DNA of 64,000 nucleotides from Tubulanus polymorphus. Lineage: Eukaryota; Nemertea; Palaeonemertea; Tubulaniformes; Tubulanidae. The DNA lies in assembly GCF_964204645.1 (NCBI RefSeq), contig NC_134033.1:13518155-13582154 (forward strand), given 5' to 3'. The translations under genes and the position numbers were made by a program. Below, in pieces: positions 56,349 to 64,000 of the stretch. Under the pieces are notes generated by a model. That model worked only from the letters and a program-made list of their open reading frames with translations. It was not told the origin of the DNA and did no database searches. Within the stretch, counting starts at the first letter, position 1; every line of letters starts with the position of its first letter.

Positions 56349-58881
56349 ATGGCGGCTCCGGGAGATAGAAGGCAGTCAGTGATCGACGCGGTCAAACATT
56401 TGGGTTTAGACAGAAAACAATCGATTATTCCCACTGAGAAAGGGATCATATTTGAATATTCAGACGTAGCGCCGTCTCCCAGTCGCGATTTCTGCCAAAT
56501 CATTGTCTCTAAAGAAGAAGTAGGTGAATAAATAACTGAAAATCAATTCAATTTCAATAATTTATTGCCAGTGTAGAGACCTACAAAGATAATGCACAGT
56601 AGCAGAACACTTCATTTGGACGACTACTGGGGATTTCTTCTAATTAAGTAAAATCCGAATTATGAATAATATTTTACATGGTTCCAGGAAATTTGAACAA
56701 ACATTTTATGCCAACCCAATTGACTTTGTCATTTCAGTGAAAATCCGGATTTAAAAATCCAAAAAATGGCAAATAAAGCTATTTCTACTGTATGTCATCT
56801 ATTTTTGAATATCCTTGTATTTTGCCCTGTTGTTTTGCTTCAACCATTAATTTGCTGCTTATATCTGCTGATTAATTGTCTTTCATTTCTCTTGTGAAAG
56901 GTAGTGTTCCGTTGGTGGAAGATTTCATCTCGAAACGATGCTAGAGTCGCGCCTGGACAAGTACGCGAGACGCATGAAGAATTCTTAGACGATGATCGAA
57001 CTCAAAGTATGTTGTTCAATTACACGCTGATTGCTGCCCGGACCCTGCACCCCTCAAACATGCGATATGATTCCTCATAGGCCTAGTTGAAGGCTGCGCA
57101 TTGATTCCTACATAAATGTACATTCAAAGTCCGTTAAAATGCTGCCATCCATTTCAATGCCACTGTTCGCTTAACGCTAACATTTTTCCAAAAACTAAAA
57201 TTCAATGAAAATACCATTGTTTGTAACGCCAAATCCGTTATATCACCATGTTTGTCATTGGTCCCTGCAGTGACGTTATAACGGACTTTGACTGTAGTTT
57301 CAACTTCATACCAAACACTTAGGACAGTAGCAAAATTAATTTTCAGGTGAAATACATCGTGTTTTTGGTAAAGGAATGGTGGATTACGTGAAAAATCTCT
57401 GCAACGGTAAAATAGATTACATCGCTCGCCTTCCGCACAAAGTGCTCATTCATATGTTGTTACATCTCGACTTGGAGGACATTTCACGACTGGCTCAAAC
57501 CTGTAAACAGTTCAGAAAGGTGATTCAAAATGACCAAAGATATAGCGTCCGCTTTCTTAGTTTTAAAAAAGTTGCACCTTTTTCATCGAATTGTATTTCG
57601 TATTGGTTTACGTAGCTGTGTAATAGCGACGACTTGTGGGAGAGAATATATCGAACAAACAGCGAGACACCGATCACAGCAGAACTGACGTCACTCGCTG
57701 AGGAACAGGGCTGGAAAAAACTATTCTTTACTAATAAATTACAGTTACAGGTAAATCTATTATTGTGTATTGTGTACTAAGCATTAGTTTGAAAAAAAAG
57801 TAGAGGGGCTTACCATAGAAAAACAAAAGATTTATGATCCAGGGGGACTCGTTTGTCAAATTTATTAGCGCTCTTTTTTCGTATCGCCAACAAGAAAACT
57901 GAAATAATGTTGTAAGTGTATTGTTTTTCTTCATCCACAATCTAAAAAATAAGTTTGTGTCCTAGGATTATAAATCATTACTTTCAATGAATTTTCTAGG
58001 AATTATTGATACATTGTTTTCCTCTAAGTGCAATGCCTGGTTCATAAGCCTCGTATAGCCTTTTTTGAAGTGACTTGAGCTCTTCAAAATAAGCTTCTGA
58101 ATCCGCCCTTGGGTTACTATGAATGTATCCGGTCCTTTTCAACTGCTTAAGTTTATGTGGTTCTTAGTTACCTTTATTTCTTGTGATAATATATTAAGTT
58201 TCTATCACTTTTGTACGTAATTAATTCAGCGACAATTGAGAAAACGTGACAAAAAACAGCAACAAAAGATCAAGAGATAATTCAACGCTGTATGTAAAGT
58301 TTTCATGGTCGAGACCAGTTTCACAAAAAAGCCATTCAACTAGAAATATGAATTTCTTGTGAACTGGGACCTCCTCCCTTGGCTTGGAAACCCAACTTTT
58401 CTCTCATTATATTCTTACTTAAATGCGTAGCGTTCTCTCCTTCACAATGCCAGCATAATATCTTCATTGCTACCCCTAACCTAGTAAAATCATTTATTGT
58501 AATTTGAAAATGAGTCTTCGTTGAAATTGATAATTTGAAACTACAGCGTTTCACATTCACTTTCGTTAAACTAGCTAACTTGTATCTCATATATCTCTAT
58601 TGCTTAAATATATCCTTGTTCTGAAGACTCCTATTAATTGACTGCTGCTTCTGATAGTTCTTTAGATATGATTAGTTAACAATGATTTTACATATATCAG
58701 TGCGAGTCTAAACCCCGATTTTTATGAAATTGAAAATTTGTTTTGAAGACGTCATCAATTACTTTGAATGAACTAAAGCTGAAATATACAATTTTTTCAC
58801 AGTATCGAATGATTGAGTTGATTTATAAATGAAGCAATATTTTTCCAGGTTCAACTGAGGCGAAAGAAATCAGATCATTGA
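56349..58881 (+). CDS. FBXO36: F-box only protein 36
   Basis: Five exons join in frame (618 nt, 205 residues; human FBXO36 is about 188): 56349-56519, 56901-57006, 57347-57519, 57616-57750 and 58849-58881. F-box proteins link substrates to SKP1-CUL1 ubiquitin ligases. The F-box lies at about residues 114-160: KIDYIARLPHKVLIHMLLHL, DLEDISRLAQTCKQFRKLC and DDLWERIY. Blocks that single out FBXO36 are VVFRWWKISSRND, ETHEEFLDDDRTQ, the VDYVKNLCNGKID lead-in to the F-box, and the C-terminal GWKKLFFTNKLQLQ followed by basic VQLRRKKS. The N-terminal 30 residues are less conserved. The substrate is unknown. The start ATG follows a GC-richer leader and no in-frame upstream ATG is needed. Confidence 0.93.
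57118..57297. mobile_element. MITE-like element with pogo/Tigger-style ends
   Basis: The left end TTCAAAGTCCGTTAAAATG and right end GTTATAACGGACTTTGAC are inverted repeats. The CCGTTATAACG motif resembles the ends of pogo/Tigger-group elements; that assignment is an inference. It sits in FBXO36 intron 2 and has a decayed relative at about 39231-39440. Confidence 0.5.
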
Positions 58882-60659
58882 TGATACCTGTCCACATCCG
58901 TCCCTGGAATTCAGTGGTTCTCACTAGTATTTAGTTACCGTCCATAAATTCAGACATTGCTCTATGTAGTTTAAATCACTTCTGTTTACTATTAAACATA
59001 TTGAAAAGTGCCTTCAAATTGACTTGACTATTAATTGTATAAAGATGTGGGGCATGAATAGATTTTTAGATGATTATTTTTAAGCGGATAAAACTCAATG
59101 GTTGTGCACTGTCGAATACGCATGTGTTAAAATTGTCAAACAGAATATGTTATTTAGCTCTGATTTGAAACTGCTAAATACGTGTTCAATCAAACTGTTC
59201 CTCCTGAATACTGATACTTAGGTTAATCTTATATACTTCATAAGTGCCACTGCACGTAATGATTTTTCGTGTCAGTTTTGGCGATGTCTGAAATCTCCAA
59301 TGCGTGTGTTAGTAATGTGCTCAGAGTATAACACGTAGATATTTTTAAGCGGAAAACAATAACATACGGGACGAATATTAAACATAGCTTTCAGAAAACT
59401 GTCTCAGACTTAACATCGAAAATTGAATGATTATTAGTGCTAGATCTAAAAGGCTAAAATAATAAGGTCGTGATTTGGAACAAGCCGAGACCAAGGTAGA
59501 ATGCGAAAGAATATTCTCAATACGTGTGGGTATATGTATTGTGAACAATAATATACTAGATGTTGATATTATGCCCGATATAATGCATAGATTTCGTACA
59601 CATGTAAGAAATAATAATACGTCTTGTGTAGGAATTTGACCTGTAGCGCAAAATAAACAACTTGAAAACCGGTACCGCTAATGACTATTCATTGTGCATA
59701 TTTAAATACATTTACTGTCAGTGAGATATAACTAAATGACTTAAAGAAAAATTTTGAAGTTCGCAAACAAGCTAGAAGAGCATGTCATTGCCTCATATTT
59801 ACACTATGGGTAGGTCACTCTTGTATGCTTTGTCAAGTGACATGACTGGCTACACGTCTGGATGCATTAAAAAAATGAATAGATTATATATAATTAGAAT
59901 ATATAAAGTATGAAAATAATTTCGTATTATAATTATTTAAAAAAAATATTTTGTTAAAATGTTGTATCGCCGTGTGTTTAGATAAGATGTTATGGAAATA
60001 ATTCTCATTATTTACAAATATTTATGATTATTAAAAAATTTTATAAAGAGAAACTCCGGAGTCCTGTTTTGTTCGGTTCTTTCGGTTATTTTTGGTTGTT
60101 TGGAAATCATGAACGCACAGATCATTACGTATTCGGAAAATTTGAAAGTGATTTTGAGTGACCGCACTAATGACGTACGGTACGTGAATTGAGTCCGGTG
60201 AGGACGCCCGGTTTATGCCTTCAGCAATAAAGTAAATTCGATTTGATTTGTCTCGGAATTCCTACTTAGGAAATCGAGTTAACACCCACCTGCCGCAGTC
60301 CGTCTCTCACAGCAACTAACAGAATTCGAGCTGAACCGACGAATACAAATATCCTACGATTTTGGGACAATTACCACAGTTCGACATAGTTAAATGTATA
60401 TATGCAAGCCTAATATTAATAAATTTAAAAGCCAAATCGGTCGGAATGCAGGTGTTTAAATCGATACGTTTCGGGCTTTCACTATAACACGCTCGCATCG
60501 GACGCTGAGGTGTCGTGTCGAACAGGAGAACTGTCAAAGCTTCGTTAAATGTCATCCAGTCATGTCATTATCCATCATCACTCGTGGTTTCAACTCGGCG
60601 ACAACTGAGCAATTCTTTCCCCTAGACGATGTCGACAGTAACCCATTTCATTAGCAGAC
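58882..60659. other. FBXO36 3' region and intergenic spacer
   Basis: AT-rich DNA with AATAAA motifs at about 59652 and 60223 that could end the FBXO36 transcript. The segment 60100-60659 is less AT-rich and is the likely promoter/leader of the next gene. No coding sequence is recognised. Confidence 0.4.
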
Positions 60660-60854
60660 ATGTCATCAAATGACCCGAAACTGGTGTCGAAGTGGGGTCG
60701 AGCTAGTGGTGGTGGGGGAGGGGTAATTATTGACGGAGAACATGTGGATAAAATAACGCATTCTCAAGATGACAGTTCGGAATCCGACGGAGAAACAGAA
60801 CCAGCCAAGTCGTTTCATCGACGCATATCAACGAATAAAGACCTGAAGACAGCG
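60660..60854 (+). CDS. Probable first coding exon of an unrecognised gene (partial)
   Basis: The ATG at 60660 opens 65 codons that end exactly at a donor (GCG/GTAAGA at 60855) in phase 0. The peptide is polar and low in complexity: a Gly run (RASGGGGGVIIDGEHV), an acidic Ser-rich stretch (SQDDSSESDGETEPAK) and a basic RRISTNKDLK end that could be a basophilic kinase site. It has no signal peptide. This looks like the disordered cytoplasmic N-terminus of a larger protein whose next exons lie to the right of the window or were missed. I do not recognise the family. Confidence 0.5.
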
Positions 60855-61275
60855 GTAAGAATCTTTGTGGTACCTTCGTCTCTCAAATGCTGTCTTGCTA
60901 CGCATATCGATAATCTATTTCATCTCCAAATACATGCATGGTGGTAGCACATGATTTAGCAGGTTAACTAACTGGTACCCTATTGCGATCAAGCTTGTTC
61001 CTACATTTTGACAAGCTATTCACTTCGCCTACTAAACTTGAAGGAAGTGGTTATTCAGTCCGATCCGGTTACCAACTTATAAAATATATTTGGCGGATCC
61101 ATATTATGTAACAATAAAATCATTATATTGGGTTTAGGGTTAGGGTTTTGATAGGGTTAGTGTCAAGAGGGTGAGAAGAGGGTCCAGGGTTCTGTTTCAC
61201 AACTAGGGATAGGGTTAGGGTAAGGTGACGCTATATGAAGTTAAAACATTCGGGTGGTTTTCAGGTGGTTTTGAT

Positions 61276-61345
61276 AGGTCGGTGGTCTAGTGGGACGATG
61301 CTGCGCTAGTAATTTACTGACTCAGTTTGAGTCTCGCTCTATCCG
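61276..61345 (+). mobile_element. Decayed tRNA-derived SINE head
   Basis: GGTCGGTGGTCTAGTGGG (A-box-like) is followed about 40 bp later by CAGTTTGAGTCTCGCTC (degenerate B box). The spacing suits a tRNA-derived promoter, but the acceptor stem does not pair, so a functional tRNA is unlikely. Confidence 0.45.
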
Positions 61346-63116
61346 CTCTATTTTCTCAAACTCTGTTCTCCACACTTCCTTTGAAGTCGCGCACCTCTCT
61401 GCGCATGGGCGGAGTAAATCAGCCAATTAGAGACGATATTCGGCAAAATATCCTTCAGAAGTCGGTGACCGGATGCGGCAAAATAACCACTTCCAAACTT
61501 AAAAAACTTCATTTTCCCTGTTTGATTTTTTGGAGCGAGGTTTCTTGTTTGACATCATCATAGCAAAAACATTCATCTGTCCTTTTACATACGACATCCT
61601 CAAACATAATTTTGCTTTCTGGAGTAATAACCCTTTTTCTTGTACGCCTAGTGGTTTAACATACATGTAGTATTTTATTATCTCTATTAATACAAGCTAG
61701 ATGCTGCATAGGCGAAATGTCGAGAAACTCAAACTATTAACACGTCAATATAAGTTAAGAGTATCGTATCGTAGTGTAATTAAAGGTGTGTTCACACTAC
61801 ATTAGGCCCTATTTAGTCAGGATTTAGTCTAGATTTGGCCTGGTTAATTTGGACTGGCAAAAGACGGCCTATTCCATATTAGTCCGTTCCATTTAGATCA
61901 GTGCTATTTGGACTGACCTAGAAGACCGAACCAGATCCATTCTGAATTTTTGGAACTGATTAATTCTCTGTGTGTGTGTGTATAGAATCTGATTCCAGAT
62001 CGCTCTATATTGCCTGAAAAATAATGTAGGCTATAGGCTAAAAGAATGTATATGTCTTAAAATCTATCTATTGCATGTTGCTCGAGGATTTACAGCTCGT
62101 TTTATTATTTTGAAAATATCCTAGAATTTAGATTGATGTGTCCAGATATAATGATTAACTGTAATCATCTAAATTTTTGAAATGAAAAATATCCAGAAAC
62201 TCATAAATCTAACATTTAGATATAAATCTAGGGTTGAAAGAGGCCTACTCATGGCGACATCTTGCAGAGCAAGTCAGGTAGCCAATTCAGCAACCTCTGA
62301 TTTGGTCCATTCCAGGTACGGGACCCATTTGTACCGGTGTATCTAGTGGTAGTGTGAACGCGGCTATATACAGGAGCCTAGTTGACCATATTTAGGTACA
62401 TTAAGACTTAAAGGGTACGAGATTGACAAGTTTGAAATGACTGTTAATCATTTTAATGTATTTTAATTATCGTCCTGAATCTGGTGTTAAGCATTGATAA
62501 TGAGATGAGTCCGCGAATACTAACCCGCAGTCTACACTAACTCTGAATAGACCTAATATCGGACGGCCACCGATAACCTATGTTTTAAAACAATATCAGA
62601 ATGTTAGAGTTCAGAGATTCCCAGGCGATTATTGCGATGGATGGTACAAATCTTTGAATATTCCTAGCTGTGATTACTGCCTGTATAGAACGTGCATGTA
62701 TTATGGAATTGATTATGAATGTTTCTTGTCACAGCAGTTGTTGATCAAATTGATTAAAACAGTCAAAGACAGGCCTCTGTTCCCTCCTAATCCGCGTTAC
62801 AGCCTGAAGGTGTGTTGGCTCTCTTAGTATAGGCCTATATGAACCTAGTGTGGATTAGCAGTAGTGTATCTGAGAGGTTCTACTACCTGAGTCACTGAGG
62901 ATGGATTAGAGAAATTCAGTATTTACCACTGAATCCATTTAGTTTAGAAATTCTACCTGTCAACTGGCTATAATACCGTCGAATGAGGTGAAGTAGCTTA
63001 ACTGTACTCAGTTCCACAGTTGTGAGTTAGAGTTAACTCTGAGTTAAAATTAGTTCATTTTCAATGAGTTAACTCATTTTAAGTTCTAAGGTTTTAAATT
63101 GACTGATGGGTTTAAT

Positions 63117-63253
63117 TTGGCTACCCGGGTTAAAGTTGGCTTCCCGGGCTTAAGTTGACCATCCAGGGTAAACTTGGCTGTCCAGACGAAAGTTGGCTGA
63201 CCGGACTAATGTTGGCTGGCTACGCAGGGTTAAGTTGGCTACCCGGAGTCAAG
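63117..63253 (+). repeat. 19-bp degenerate minisatellite (about 7 units)
   Basis: Units of the form TTGGCTACCCGGGTTAAAG follow each other head to tail. Six are 19 bp and one is 23 bp. The TTGGCT start and AAG end are conserved while the centres vary (CCCGGGTT, CCCGGGCT, TCCAGACG, ACCGGACT). Confidence 0.85.
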
Positions 63254-63615
63254 TTCAGGAAATATGTTCGATAATGTGAATATTGTTCGGGGGTTCGACC
63301 TGACATTGAAATGCTTGTTGGATCGGGTTTCATCTGAGACATACTCGCTATGAGACGGAGCCCCCGGAGGTGCCACTGTCCCCGAGGTGTTCAGATAATA
63401 ATCAGCTGAAATACAGTCGATGCAGATCATCGAATTCATCAGATACGATTGTTTCGCCGATATATATATATAACGATATTGTTTGATTCGTCGTCGTATC
63501 TCGCGCGTGTCTCGTTGCTCGGGCGTACAGATTGAGAGAATGTCTCAAAAACTCGCGGAGAAGTTACCATGGCGACTTATCCTCCTCAACATTATATTGT
63601 TATGAATGCTAAGGG

Positions 63616-63653
<38 letters not shown>

Positions 63654-64000
63654 CTGAGGAAAATCAATAGTCTCTGTGTTGTGTTGTGTTATTGTTATTT
63701 GTTGTTTCTTGGATGATAAAAATTCGAAAAATGAAACTTCCCGATAGTTTATATGCTTGGCAGTGTCTGGTTGCCGATCTGTGACGCTGCTGCTGCTGTT
63801 GCTGTTGCTGCTGACTCATGATCTCATATATAGACGACGTTGTGGCTTATTGTCATTTGGGACTCGTTTGATAATGAAATATTTAGCCGAAACACCGTTG
63901 TTTCCTAGATATCTCGCCACGACGTCCCATTACTTCACATCTGCCTACGACGACTGTTTGCTAATATTTCACACACATTGTGAACTAGGAATCTACAAAA

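Larger units (their letters stand above)
60855..64000. other. Probable intron/intergenic DNA with repeats
   Basis: No further exon could be supported. It holds a few TTAGGG-like motifs (61131-61225), a decayed tRNA-derived SINE head (about 61276-61345), the 19-bp minisatellite at 63117-63253, a GA run at about 63617-63652 and a CTG/CTGTTG run at about 63787-63813. Confidence 0.5.

Noticed and set aside
61131-61225. Telomeric sequence
   Set aside because: Only a few scattered TTAGGG-like motifs in degenerate sequence; not an array and not near a visible chromosome end.
61327-61563. + strand 78-codon frame
   Set aside because: It overlaps the tRNA-like SINE head and has no domain, no splice context and no protein-like composition.

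Overview
This is nuclear DNA of an invertebrate animal. The single-copy genes carry GT-AG introns and belong to metazoan families (PIG-U, phospholipid scramblase, FBXO36, C-type lectin/kringle/Ig/FN3 proteins). The flanks are AT-rich and full of small fold-back transposons and SINE-like pieces. The species cannot be named from sequence alone; a marine lophotrochozoan, or another invertebrate such as a hemichordate or cephalochordate, would fit.

Layout. (1) Positions 1-26806 hold one enormous 84-bp (28-codon) tandem array of roughly 315-320 units. The long Val/Asp/Glu open frames on the + strand are shadows. The gene reads leftward: the - strand frame has no stop for 8,935 codons, begins at an ATG in good Kozak context at 26806, starts with a clear signal peptide, and encodes a secreted mucin-type protein that is about 75% Ser+Thr. 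Its 3' end lies beyond the left edge. (2) Positions 27858-38397 (-) hold a 22-exon gene that I could join with every intron phase consistent (4,359 nt, 1,452 residues). It encodes a secreted protein: signal peptide, three C-type lectin domains, two kringles, one Ig, two FN3, three more C-type lectin domains. (3) 39979-42494 (-): an 11-exon leucine-rich-repeat protein with Lys-rich ends. (4) 43786-48137 (+): PIGU, 12 exons. (5) 50254-53581 (+): a phospholipid scramblase, 7 exons. (6) 56349-58881 (+): FBXO36, 5 exons. (7) 60660-60854 (+): a probable first coding exon of an unrecognised gene running off the right side.

How they fit together. The mucin and the lectin/kringle protein are neighbours on the same strand, about 1 kb apart, and both are predicted to be secreted. 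One would be a heavily O-glycosylated scaffold and the other a multivalent carbohydrate-binding protein, so a shared role in mucus or a secreted barrier is a reasonable but untested inference. The LRR gene and PIGU form a divergent pair about 1.3 kb apart. PIGU (GPI-anchor attachment), the scramblase (membrane lipid) and FBXO36 (SCF ubiquitin ligase adaptor) look like ordinary housekeeping neighbours. Intergenic DNA and introns hold at least three families of miniature inverted-repeat elements, tRNA-derived SINE remnants, a TA microsatellite and a 19-bp minisatellite.
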